In this document: positions 43,535 through 56,173 of the stretch, piece after piece
Numbering within the stretch: the stretch's first letter is position 1
Layout: each line of letters starts with the position of its first letter
NCBI GenBank assembly: GCA_026545225.1
Contig: CM048847.1
Coordinates: 5,704,001-5,768,000, forward strand
Reading direction: 5' to 3'
DNA length: 64,000 bases
Source of the DNA: Cornus controversa
Lineage: Eukaryota > Streptophyta > Magnoliopsida > Cornales > Cornaceae
Program-made: the position numbers and the translations under genes
Notes under the pieces: generated by a model
Seen by the model: the letters and a program-made list of their open reading frames with translations, nothing else
The model's database searches: none
What the model was told of the DNA's origin: nothing

Positions 43535-46500
43535 TGTAAGGACCGGGTTATTTTTGACCGGTTCCGGATTACTTTTGGACCGGATTAATTTTTTTCGAAT
43601 TAATTATTTCGGAAAGATGCATATATATATATATAAATGGAATTATATATATATAGAGAGAAAGTATATGTATGAGAAATTATATTATGGAGGGAGGATG
43701 CATATATATATATGGAGATATATATATATATAATAGATATATTTATATTTAATTATAAATATATTTGCATACATGTCTATTATTAAAAATGTATGTGGAG
43801 GAGTATGTGGGGTTTACACGTTATTATAAAAGAATTGAAAGACATATATGTATTTATGCATATGTGTGGCGGGAGTACATGGGAATACATGTATTATTAT
43901 TAGGTGATGTTATAAATATATGTAGATATATAATATACATAACATTTGAGTGGATGAGAATGGTTGTTGGACATGTGGACAGAAATTAGGATAGGATTCA
44001 AAAATAAAGGAAGTCTGAGATTTTCTTTTTCCTAAGGAGATAAAGATAAGAAGAGAAGAATGGGTGGTCGGCAGACCAAGAAAAAGAGAAGAAAAGAAAA
44101 AGAGAAAAGAAGAAAAGAAAGAGAAAAGAAGAAAGAAAAGAAAAAGGAAAAAGAAAAGAGAAGAAGAAAGAGGGAAGAGAGAGAGAAACTGAGAGCGAAG
44201 CCGAGAGAGAGGGAGGAGCTTGGTGGTGGCGACCATGGTGCTCCGACGGTGGGTTTTTGGTTTCATGGTGGCGGCTGTCCGACGGGCGATGACGGCTGGG
44301 TTCGGTCACCGATTTGCTTGCGTTGGATCTCTGAATGAGTTCTCACAGTTGGGTCTTCAATGGCGATGAGGTTGCTAACGCTGGAAATGGAGTTGGCCGG
44401 AGTTAGTTCCATGGGAGCTTGGGCTTGACAGGTTGGTGATACGGCTGGGCAGTAGCCATTTTAGGCTGTTTGGCAGCTTGTGGTGGCCGTGTGTAGAGGC
44501 GGTGGTTGGAGTGATGCTGCCGGCGAGACTTGGTTAGACTTCGACTGATGTGAATTGGGTATGGTTCTTGATTGTAGCTACCATGGTGCTTTCATACTTG
44601 TTTCTTGGTGAAGGAAATTGAAGGTTGGTGGAGGCCATAGCGGTTCACGGGTTCTTGTTGGGTCTTCACTTGGCTGGCCGAACATGGTGAAGGTTGTGGG
44701 TTATTTGTTTGGAGCTCCGATAGTGGCTGGCCAAAACCTGGTGGCAACTGCGGTTATGGCGTGATAATGGGTTCGGACAATTTGTGATTGAAGTGGGTGA
44801 TGTCGGATGTTCGGCTGGTGGCTGGGCATGATTTTAGCTGGGTTTTAGTTGGGCTTCTCATGGTTGATGCATGGTGGTCCAAGGTGGTGGCAGCAGTTGA
44901 CCGATTATGGGTCTACTCACGGTTGGCTTCGGCTGTGAAGAATGAAGAAGATAAATGTGGGCTGTTTGGCAGATGATGGTTTTGGCAGCTTGAGTTGGGC
45001 CTTGTTCATGAGATTGGATTGGTTGTATAAACTTAGTGTTTGGACAATCATCGTTTAGGTTAGATAATTATTTTTGGTCTGCCTATTTATATGCCTATTT
45101 ATATGGGTCTACATTATAGATTGGGCTGGAAAATAATGGTTTGTGATTTAGGCCCTCATTAATAGCGGGCTTGGACCTTGGAGTTGGGTTGGATTTAAAC
45201 TTGGGTTTGGTTTCCAATTAATCTCATATTGGATTGTGGTTGGCATTGGCTTGGAAAGTGGATAGAAATGGGCTGAAATTGGTTATGATCTATTGGGTCA
45301 GGTTAGTTGGACCTGCAATAAATTGGATTATTGGGCTGCCATGTTTAAATTGAACCAAGCATGGAAATAAAATCGAAAGGAAATTGGTTCATATGTGACT
45401 TGGACACGGGACTGGACCGGGACTTGGAAATGGACCGCTTTGCAGGCGCGGACACAGTAAAAGCGGGACCTAAGGCAAGTTGATTCTTGCCTCTATCTCT
45501 TATAAATACTTTGGTTATGTTGGTTAATTTTACGTATGCTCTTAATTTGATCGTATGTGGCCTTTGCATATATATATATGTACATAGATATATATAATGG
45601 TGGATTGTATATATATATATACATATGTGAGATGTGAGGATATATATATATATATGTGGGTAGATATATATATACATATATATGTGTGGGCTTGGAGGGT
45701 AAGAACATTGTTAAATTCAAATATTGATTTGCACTGTTATATGCGTGTTTAGGGATTGAGCCATGTAAAGTATGCTAAATTATATATGTATATTTAGCTA
45801 GATGTTGTCTTGCATGCTTATATGATTCCTATGCATGAGTTGAGTATACATAAATATATATGTGTTTATATATTTGGTGTAGTAGTTGAAATGCATGCTA
45901 AAGTGATTATAGCATAGAAGGGCATTGGAAAGCATGAAATATGTGAAGTATTATGTATGTTTTTACTACCTATATGAGTGACATGATGTACATATACATA
46001 TATATTTGCGTGATTGCATATGGTTGTAAGAATGCATGTTGGTTGCTCGTAGTAAATACAGGATTGGAATGAAAGCATGATTATATTCATGTTTATATAC
46101 ATGTACATGTGATTATATGCAGGATGTGACTTGTATATGTTGCGTATGTGCAAATGTGACTATGAATGATTTCTGTGAAAAGTGTGTTCATTGGTGAAAA
46201 ACATGAAAAGGTGATGTTTATAGATTTATGCATGAAAGACATGACTTTCTTGAAAAATGCATAAGCATGATGATTTCCATGATGTGAGTGTGATGACACT
46301 GTGACAATCTTGAAGAGAAAGGAAAATGCATTGATTTGACAAAAATGCATTCATGGTGTGGATAAGTGCATTGATGTGATTATGTGCACTACGTGAAAAG
46401 CGAGTTTTTGGGGCATGTGTGAGAATTAATAGGGTATTGAACTCTAGGGTGCAAGACCCAAAACTTGGCCAAGCGGGTGTCGCTTCCATCGGGTTAGTAG

Positions 46501-46647
46501 CCCGAAAAGCGTGAGCAGAGTATGTGGTCCCAAAGCGACCCTTACTATGGATTGTGACAAGCGAAGTCCTCAGTTGAATTGATTTCTGGAAATTTGTGGT
46601 GTGAGTGTTATATATATATATATATTTGAAATGTGACTGTCAAGTTG

Positions 46648-46679
<32 letters not shown>

Positions 46680-47717
46680 CTATGTATATGCATTGAAGTG
46701 GAAAGCATCACGCATGATTTGAAAAACGTGATTGTTTACGGGTAAAAAGCATGTATACATATCATGTAGACATGTAGCGATTTAATGTGCATTTATGCAT
46801 GACTCTATGGATCTTGTTGAGTTGGTGATGTGGTATTTGATTTACATTGTTCATGTAAATGCTCGGTTCATATATGTTTTCTATACATAATGACGTTGGA
46901 TGGTTATTGTTTTTGAACATGTTGTAAATGATTTTCACAAGTCATGTATACTTGATTTAAATGTTCATAAGTGCTGGAACTGCCATGTGCATTGTTAGTT
47001 CATGTATGCTAGGAGGGGCATGACTTTAAATATCGTGATATATTTAAGTGCATGTATATTTTTGAGAATATGTGAGGATCGACCTGCTGCTGCGATGATA
47101 GTATGGTTCTACTTACCTTGTTGGGCCTTTGAGCTCACCCCCTCCCAGGTTTTGCAGGTATTGCCGATTAAGGAGTCAGTTGGGGAAACTGATTGCACCA
47201 GTTGCAGAGGTAGTAGTTAGATTCCTTAGAACCTAATTTATGTTCAGGATAGTAGACGAATGTATTACATTTGGATTAAATGTATGAGGCGATTATGTAG
47301 ATTCAGTTCCTTTTATCGTTTTCTATTCATGTGATGTATGTATATAATACGGACATTCGAGGACAGAGACATGTATTCTCTTGATTATATTATGCATGTA
47401 GTAGAAATGCTGGGGGGGTCCATTTTGATTGTTAGATATAAATACTGGGGGGACACGTGCCCAGAAGTGTCCATTGGAATTGTAAAGCAGGTGTAACATG
47501 CCAGGGGCTGATTATTCAGAATGGGTCATGCCCGATTTTCGTGAAAATCATTTGTAAGGGCCATTAATGATCTAATGCCACTTGAAGGGTGTGCATATAG
47601 AATGCTTCCGCAATAGAATAGATTAAAATGAGAGTAAGGTGTGAACTTGAGGTGAAATTACGGAGTCACCCCCGTTTCTCTCACTCCTAACCGGGTGTCG
47701 GAAACCGGGGCATGACA
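43535..47717 (+). mobile_element. LARD LTR, about 4.2 kb (5' LTR of the older element)
   Basis: It starts TGTAAGGACCGGGTTATTTT and ends CCGGGGCATGACA, followed by ACA and TGGTATCAGAGC (47721-47732), the initiator-methionine primer-binding site. Inside are a purine tract (about 44070-44200), a GC-rich part, the family hairpin (45474-45491) and TA repeats. No protein is encoded; KEK-rich frames are products of the purine tract. Confidence 0.88.
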
Positions 47718-48965
47718 ACATGGTATCAGAGCACTAGGTTGGAATACCTAGGGGCGACGGGTAAGGGTTGAGGATTTGAGAAACTTTGGATTGCTGTTAA
47801 AGCATTAGGTTTGAAAAACCTAGGGTATCAAAGTCGTAGATTCGAATACCTAAGGACGGATGGCCAAACCATAACGTAGTTTGGAGATAGGCAATGGTTG
47901 ATAGTTGTCTAGATGATGGGTTTGATTACCTAGGGACAGTAGTGGAATGATTTGCTCGGTTTGAGCAATCCTAATGAAAGATCAAAGTGTAGGTGTGCGA
48001 AACCGGTTTTGATTGGTAATAACTCCCAGAATTGGTTGAGTTTAGACCTTTGATTTGGTGATTAAGTCTCATTAGTGAGCTATGAAGAGATACCGCAAGG
48101 AAGTTTGCGAGTATTTAAGTTCTTAGGAATACTTAGGGACTTAGGGGATTGAGATGGGATACAAGGAAGGCATATTGCCGGGGTTGGGCTAACTGGGAAA
48201 AGTGGCCTAGCTAGACATTTTTCTTGGATTAGTGCTTCTCTTACAATACGCTGGCTCTTGTAGTTGTTGAGTCGTTTCGTCCAGATGACGACGGAAAAAG
48301 AATTCTCAATAGTAGAGAGATGTCACTGAAGGTGATTGGTACTGATAGTCAAGGTTGCTACCTGAGACTACAGATGTGGATAGATTGGTAGGTGTTTACT
48401 AATGAGTACAGAGGAATGAGAGTAGGTTGGTTTGAACCGCTCTAGATTTTGTGTTCTAGTATGTGTGTGTAGTATGGGGACTGGGCTGTGTTTCACACTT
48501 GCTCAGGCAGTGGAAGTACCGAGACCGTGTATGGTTAGGGGTATTTTTCTAGTGTTAGCCGAGGGCTAGGGTTTTGATTTGATTTGATGCATCATATTTC
48601 ATATCATGCATGGTACGTGTTTATTTGATTAATATGTTGTATGTTATATGCTATGTGCTATACGTGATTCATGTGACTGTGCATTACCCTTTTGTGTTAC
48701 ATTTGGCGTCACACGGCTAGTAGTGACATGTAGTCACCTAGAAATATCAGTTTTGAGAATTTGTAAACCTGGGTAGAGGTTTGAACCCGAGTGGACATGT
48801 GATGATTTTGATGATGCATTGGTGATGCATCGTAATGCCTAGGTGTTGATTAATGCAATAGTGATGCACGGAAGGATTTGTGGGGTCCTAGACGAAGCAG
48901 TCAGGATCTTGGGGTCTCAAGTGAGATGCTAGAAAGGAATGGATAAATACCCGGAAAGTCGAAAA
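47718..48965 (+). mobile_element. LARD internal domain, shortened
   Basis: Non-coding. It matches the first part of the internal domain at 53500-56173 (for example GTATCAAAGTCGTAG and CTAGACGAAGCAGTCAGGAT) but stops at GATAAATACCCGG, where another LTR begins. The last about 1.2 kb, with the polypurine tract, is missing. Confidence 0.8.
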
Positions 48966-49183
48966 TGTAAGGACCGGAATAATTTTGACCGGTTCCGGGT
49001 GATTTTGGACCGGACCGATTTTTTTTCGAATAAATTAAAATTCAGAAAGACGTTATTTATATATATACGTGGAATTATAGTAATGCCGGAGGAGGCATGT
49101 ATATATATATATATATGGATATATATATATGTGGGATATATTTATATTAAATTATAAATATATTTATTGAGTACATGCTTTAT
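48966..49183 (+). mobile_element. LARD LTR, first 218 bp (continues at 60471)
   Basis: It starts TGTAAGGACCGGAATAATTT and is cut by the young element at the TTTAT target duplication (49179-49183). The rest resumes at 60471. Confidence 0.85.
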
Positions 49184-50882
49184 TGTAAGGACCGGAATAA
49201 TTTTGACCGGTTCCGGGTGAATTTTGACCGGAATTAAAAATTTTTCGGATTAATTAAAATTCTGGAAAGGGTATGGACACTTATGTTTCCATACAGGTGG
49301 AAGGTGTATATATATATATATACGTAGTACCTATATTTATATTTAATTATAAATATATGGTGGGCTTTTACGTAAATATGAGGAAGTGTGGGTGCCTATT
49401 CATGATTGTAGGTATAAGTGAGATAAAATATATGGGATATATTTTATTGTGTAGCATATATTATATATATATATATATATATATGTATGAAATATGTGGC
49501 TAAGACTAGTTGAGAAAGTGGGTGGACCAAAAGAAAAGAGACCACAAGTAGTCTCGGCTGGGAAAGAAAGAAAAGAAGAAAAGAAGAAAGAAAAGAGAAA
49601 GAAAAGAAAAGAAGAAAGAAAGAAAAGAAAAAAAAAAGAAAAGAAAAGGGAAAAGAAAGAGAAGAGAGGCCGAGTGAGATCGGGGAGAGAGAAACCCGGG
49701 GAAGGAGGGGCCGCCGATCTCGGCGCCGGCGGTGGCGTGGCTGTCGGCGGGTTGCGGTGGCCGAAGGGGTTGAGGTGGCGTGCCGGTGAGCGTGGTGGCT
49801 CGGTTCGACCGAGCCGTTCGCGAAGGGGACTTCGGCTGGCCATCGGCGACGGTGGTGAGCAGCAGCGACGGAGGTTGTTCGCGGCTGGGGTTGTGGCTGG
49901 GTTCGCTGGCGGTGGGCCGGCGACGGCGGCTGAGTGGTGATTGAAGGCGGTTGTGACGGCTGGAGGAGGCCGGAGTTGGTTCGGTTTTGGACTGAACTCG
50001 GCTGGGTTCGGCTTGGCTCGGCCGTAGCGGTCTGGTTGGGTAACGGTGGCAGCGACTGGCTGTGAGGGTCGTTGATGGTGGGCTTCGGTTTTGCTTTTGG
50101 GTTGCCGGCGAGGCACTGTTTGGCTGAGGTTGCAGGTGGGTCATTGGTTTCAGGGCGGCGGCTGTCCGACGGATGGTGATGGCTGGGTTTGGCCGCCGGT
50201 TTGCTCGTGTGGATCTCCGAATGAGTTCTCACGACTGTTCGGACGGCCCACTTTGGTGACTCCGGGCTTGATAGTCGGACTATGGTAGGCCATGGTTGTG
50301 TCGAGGATGGTGAGCACCGGTAGGGGTGGTGCTTGGTGGCTGGACAATGGTTGTTTTGGCTTGTTTGGCAGCAAGGTAATGGCTCGGTTAGGGGCTGTTT
50401 TAGCTCGGGTTTGTAGAGCTTATTGTGGCTGATTTGTGGGCTCTCTTTGGTTCGGTTGAGCTGAGCTTGGATTCATGTTGTTGGCTAGTAGTGGTTTCTG
50501 GTGGTGCCGAAACTTGTGGGTTTAGTTTGGGCAGCCGTAGCGGTCAAAGGTTGCGGTCGTTTGGGCCAAGAATGACGGCCTCGTGGTTTTGGGCTCTCAC
50601 AGATGGTGGACTTCGACATAGGACCGGGTTGAGTTTGTTTGAGCAGCCATAACTTTGGGCTGCAATGTTGGAGATCTACAAATGTATAGGTTTGTGATTG
50701 ATTTCGGTTAGTGGCCGATTAGAGGCAAGCTGCCGAATGGATGGTTTCGTGGTTGGACCGGAAATCAGAAAAGGGCAAGGAAATGGTTCAGAGGATTGTC
50801 GTGTGGGCTTTGACACGGGACTGGACCGGACTTGGAGATGGACCGCCTTACAGACGCGGATTCATTGGAGAGCAGGACTTAA

Positions 50883-50900
50883 GGCAAGTTGATTCTTGCC
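50883..50900. promoter_or_regulatory. Conserved LTR hairpin GGCAAG-TTGATT-CTTGCC
   Basis: A perfect 6-bp stem with a 6-base loop inside a block (AAGGCAAGTTGATTCTTGCC, then TCTATC) that is unchanged in all six LTR copies here: 41-58, 4789-4806, 45474-45491, 50883-50900, 57867-57884 and 61901-61918. Surrounding sequence diverges freely. Role unknown; RNA processing or packaging are possibilities. Confidence 0.8.
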
Positions 50901-51974
50901 TCTATCTCTTACGTACATTTTATTTACGTGGAGTAATTTACATATGTTATTAATTTGATCATATGTGGTATGTGTATATACATGTATATATAGGTGCTTA
51001 TATATATGTGGGTATAGGTGGATGTTGTACACACATGGGATGTGAGAGGATATATATATATGCGTGTGTATATATCTATGTATGTGTGGGTTTGGGAAGC
51101 GATAACATGTTAGATTTATCGCCTATTTGCGTTGTGATATGCATGTATGTATAGATTAAAGTCTATGAAGAGTATGCTAAATAATACTTGTTTAACTCTG
51201 TGTTGTCTTGTATGCATATGTGGTTCTTATGCACGGTGTTCAGGAAGTATATATAGGTATGTGATTATATATATGTATGGTTGCAGTGGTAGAAATGCAT
51301 ACTAAGTTGAATATAACTTTTGGCGAGCATTTGAAAAGCATGAAATGTGCTAAGTGTTTTATATGTTCTTGATACATATGTGGGTGATGTAATATATATA
51401 TGTGTATATATATACTGTGACTGGAATGCATGTTAGCTACTTGTAATGAATACATGCATTGAATGAGAGCATGACTATATTTATGCTAGTGTAAGTGCAT
51501 ATGTGATTTATATGCATGATTTGACATGTACGTGTTTACATGTAGGGTTACGTGAATGAAATGCATGCTATCTGTTTATAGAAAATGTATGCATTGGTCC
51601 TAGCATGATAAAAACATGCTAAGTTGAAGTTGTTGCATATGTGAGGTGTTATGCAAGTATTTGAACATATATGTGCTATATGTGTTGGAATGTGATGAAA
51701 AGTATGCTATATACTTCTTTTTAGTATTCATAAGCATGGGTTGAAGCATGAATGTACTATGCTATATATATATGCATCCATATTGCATGTATAGGAGGGA
51801 AATGACACATACGTGGTTATATGTGGGTTTATGTAGAGGAAAATGCATGCTACGTACTTATATACTAGCTGGTGCATTGGGATAGCATAAAATAGAATGC
51901 CTGGTTACGTATGCATCCATATTGCATATATGAGAGGTTACGGGAAAATTAACGCAAAAAGAGGTGCACGGGAC

Positions 51975-52361
51975 TTCGGAGTGGTCCAACCGTGTCACGA
52001 GAAGTGGTATAATTGTCCACTACGTATGGCCTTCGGAGTGGACCCGCCATACGAAGGCTTTATGCCTAGAATCGGAGTGTGTCCAACATTAGTGAGTTTC
52101 GGAGCTGCCCCCTCACAATTTGGCAAACCAATATATTGCCATCGGAATATGTCCAACAAGTATGGCCCTCGGAGTGGACCCGCCATGCTCAGGCCTAATG
52201 CCTGGAATTTGGAGTATGTCCAATGAATGTGAGCCTCGGAGCTGTCCCCTCACATAACGGCAATCCTATACATTGCCAGAGTAGGATGACCTTTCGGAGT
52301 GGTCCAGGTCATAGGATGGTTATCGGAGTTGTCCTAGGTCACATGATCCTCGGAGCGGGCC
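51975..52361 (+). repeat. Array of 11 degenerate TCGGAGTGGTCC motifs
   Basis: The motif appears as TCGGAGTGGACC, TCGGAGCTGCCC, TCGGAGTTGTCC and similar, 20-60 bp apart, with neighbouring inverted words (CCATACGAAGG, CCTCACAATTTGG). The same array is at 58959-59345 in the other LTR. Confidence 0.85.
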
Positions 52362-53499
52362 AATCATGTGGGGTATCGGATGAGGACCGAGAGTGAGAGT
52401 GTGTGCAAGCTTAGATGCTTGTCTTATGTATCGGATTATGACCGTGGAAGGTGAAAAATACCCTTATGCTTATGTGTTTATCTGTTAAGCATGTTTTCCT
52501 GTTTAAATGCGTCTTTATTGCATTTGTGATGTGTTACTTGACGAGTAGGAGATGTTGTAGTTGATTTACATCGGTTATGTAAATGTGTTGACATATATGT
52601 TTTATATACATATTGGTGCAGAATGGTTATTGTTTTCAAGCATGTTGAAAATGATTTCTAAAATCATGTATTGTGGATTTTGTATGTTCATATGTGCTAG
52701 AGTAGCCATATACATCATTGGTTAATGCATGCTAGGTAGAGCATGGTCTTAAATATGGTGATATATTTGAGTGCATGTATATTTTGAGAATATGTGAGAA
52801 TCGACCTGCTGCAGCGGTGATAGTATGGTTCTACATACCTTGTTGGGCCTTTGAGCTCACCCCCTCCCAGGTTTTGCAGGTATTGCTGGTTTTGGAGTTA
52901 GTTAGGGGGACTGACAGCACCGGTTGCAGAGATAGTATCTAGATTCCTTAGAATCTAGTGTATATCCAGGATAGTGGATAGATAGATGCTTTACATTTGG
53001 ATTAAATGTATAAAGCGATTTATATTGATTCAGTTCCTTCAATTGTATTTATTCATGTGATGTATGTATTTAATACGGATATTCAAGGACTGAGGCATGT
53101 ATATTTATAATTGTTCATGCATGTTGTAAAAATATTGGGGGGGACACGGGCCCAGAAGTGTCCATATTTATTGTTAGATATAAATGCTGGGGGGACACGT
53201 GCCCAGAAGTGTCCATATAAATTGTGAAACAAGTGTATCATGCCAGGAGCTGATTATTTAGAATGGGTCATGCCCAATTTTCGTAAAAATGATAGGAAAT
53301 TGAGGTTGCATGATCAGGTGGTGGTTAAAGCGTGAGGGTGATCTCACGGGGTTCACACCTCGGTTTCCGGGCCTCGGGAACCGGGGCGTGACAGGATGGT
53401 ATCAGAGCATGATACCTTATAAAGGGTAAAAAGGGTCCATTGGGATTAATGGGCGGGTTAACCTCCGGTTTTCCAGGAGTCGGGGATCGGGGCGTTACA

Positions 53500-56173
53500 A
53501 CATGGTATCAGAGCTCTAGGTTAGAAAACCTAGGGACGACGGGTAGTGGTCATACTACGTGTGGAATTGTGAAATACCTAATACGAGAAGGTTGGATTAT
53601 GTACCTGATATCAGAATGGTATCTATGAGAGCACTAGGTTGGTATACCTAGGGGCGAGGGGTAATGATTGAGGACTTGAGGAATTCTTGATTGCTGTTAA
53701 AGCATTAGGTTTGAAAACCTAGGGTATCAAAGTCGTAGGTTCGAATACCTAAGGACGGATGGACAAATCATGTTATGGTTTGGAGATAGACAATGGTTGA
53801 TAGTTGTCTAGATGATATGTTTGATTACATATGGACGGTAGTGGGATGGTCTGCTCGGTTGGAGCAATCCTAATGAAAGAGCAAAGTGTTGATATGGAAT
53901 TGAATTGAGTTGGTAAAACTCCCAGAGTTGGTTGAGTTTAGACCTTTGGATTTGGTGATTAAGTCTCATTAGTGAGCAATGAAAAGATACCGCAAGGAAG
54001 TTTGCGAGTGTTTAAGTCCTTATAGATATTTAGGGGCTTATGATGTATTGTTGGTAAGTGTGTTGTCGGGGTTGGCAATAGAGATTGAGATGGGATACAA
54101 GGAAGGCATGTTGCCGGAGTTGGGCTAACTGAGAAAAGTGGCCTAATCAGACATTTTTCTTGGATTAGCGTTTCTCTTACGATACGCCGACTCTTGTGGA
54201 TGTTGAGTTGTTTCGTCTGGATGACGACAGATAAAGAATTCCCAATAGTAGGGATATGTCACTGAAAGTGGTTGGTATTGATAGTCAAGGATACTACCTT
54301 CGACTATAGATGTGGATAGATTGGTAGGTGTTTACCAATGGGTACAGAGGATGAGGGTAGGTTGGTTTAAACCACTCTAGATTTTGTGTTCTAGTATGTG
54401 TGTATACTAGGGGGACTGGGCCGTGTTTCACGCTTGCTCAGGCAGAGGAAGTACCGGGACCGTGTAGGGTCAGGGGTATTTTCCTAGTATTAGCCCGAGG
54501 GCTAGGATATTGATTTATGCATTATATGTCATATCATGCATGGTACGTGTTTATGTGATTAGCATGTTGTGTATTATATGTTGTGTGTTATACATGATTC
54601 ATGTGACTAAGCATTTCATTTTAGTGTTGCATTTTGTGTCACATGATTAGTAGTGACATGTAGTCACCTAGAGAGTTCTGGTTTTGAGGATTGGTAAACC
54701 TGGGTAGAGGTTTGAAACCAAGTGGACTATGATGTTGAAATAGACATGTAGTGATAGACTTTGAGAGTAGGAGTCTAGTGTTGATGAAGAAGGTCATGAT
54801 TTGCCTTGGGGCTTTCCAAACTGAGAGTTTGGCTGATTAATGCAATAGTGATGCATGGAAAGATTTGTGGGGTCCTAGACGAAGCAGTCAGGATCTTGGA
54901 GTCTCAAGTGAGATGCTGGAAAGGAATGGATAAATACCCGGGAAGCCGGAAACATCCGTTAGGATTAATGGACGAGTAAGTAAATTGGATTCATTCCTTA
55001 GGAAATGAGATTTGTGAAGTTAAGGGCATGTAAAACCCTAATCTTGGCACTAAATGCCAATGGAACGTAGTACACAAAAATGGACGGGACTGGATGATTT
55101 GTTTTGACAAGTGCACTCTTTATGTGCCTTGACCTTAGTGGAGTGCTGTGAAATACGCATGATTGATGCAGTTGGATCATAGTGTGGATATGATGTTAAG
55201 AGAAGGATGGGTTGATAGTGGACGAGGATCCTGACATATGGTATCTGAAGTGAGGATAATTTCTTGCCGTGGAGGGGAGAGGTGGACGCAGTGGACGTGT
55301 AGACGCAGTGGGCTGCGGCCACTGTGTGGCTGCTGTTTGGCTACTGTAGGTGACCTCAAACTTTCATTGGTAGGGGTTGTCTAAAGTGAAGTGCTAATAT
55401 GAAAGGAATTCTCTCTAATTGTCAACTGGCTTCTTTGTGTGAAGGATGAAAATGGGAAATGGTTCTCCTCTTGAATAATGAGATTGTGAAATCAGTGGGA
55501 TGTAAGGTCCTGGACTTGGCATTAGATTCTAGTGGGTTGTAGTCTATGTGAGACTGGGCAGGATTATGTGGCTTGCTGCGGCGAGTACATTGTTATGTGG
55601 TTTGTATCGGCGAGTACACTGTCATGTGCCTTGCTGGTGAGTGCGCTTGTGATGTGCACTGGATTGATGTGGTTTGTGTTGTGATGATGCCCAGGATATT
55701 GGACTAAGCCCAGGAATGATATGCCAGAGATTGAAAGTCATGTTTGATAATGAAACAATGACTTTGAGTATTGATGATCCCGGATTATAAGGAAGTATCA
55801 CTGTGAGTGATTGGAACGATTAGTCAAAGGTGTTGCCTTAGACTGGGGATAGAGATAGACTGGATAGGTCTTGAGATAGAGACTGTGGACTCTGTGAAGT
55901 AAGTGCTTCGGAGGATTTCGTGAGAGAACCGTACATGGGCTTAGGAGTCACTCAGCCATGTCACGGAAGTGGTTCTATTGCCTTACGGCAGTTGAGATGC
56001 ACTGTTGTGCAAGGCTTGAGAGTTATGAGTTAGGTGTTGCAAGTGTAGCGCCTAGGGTATGTGGAAAGAGAAAGTGACGATCATTGGCGAGAATGACGTC
56101 TGGTATGGATTAGTTTTGGAAAGACCATGACTATGCAAATTTCGAGGACGAAATTCCTTGAAGGAGGGGAGGT
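53500..56173 (+). mobile_element. Non-coding internal domain of the young LARD
   Basis: It opens with ACA and TGGTATCAGAGC (53503-53514), the primer-binding site, and closes with TTCGAGGACGAAATTCC (56141-56157) and the polypurine tract GAAGGAGGGGAGGT (56160-56173). No frame with Gag or Pol features exists in any orientation. It contains repeated short phrases such as ACCTAGGGACGA and AATACCTAAGGACGG. Confidence 0.9.

Larger units (their letters stand above)
49184..53499 (+). repeat. 5' LTR of the young LARD (4316 bp)
   Basis: Starts TGTAAGGACC, ends GGGGCGTTACA. Modules in order: AT-rich and TA repeat (about 49454-49484); pure purine tract (about 49558-49670); GC-rich stretch to about 50880; hairpin at 50883-50900; AT-rich part; the TCGGAGTGGTCC array (51975-52361); and a 106-bp tail containing an old primer-binding site (53397-53408). 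Confidence 0.95.

Noticed and set aside
49444-50232. Open frames of 148-262 codons in the LARD LTRs, both strands (also 56390-57216, 43910-44338, 60506-61428)
   Set aside because: They are made of the purine/pyrimidine tract (Lys/Glu or Ser/Phe runs) and GC-rich DNA. Several frames on both strands are open at once, and the older copies do not keep them.
52015-52226. 109-codon frame in the TCGGAGTGG array (and the copy at 58881)
   Set aside because: It exists because of the repeated motif and is only in the young LTR pair.
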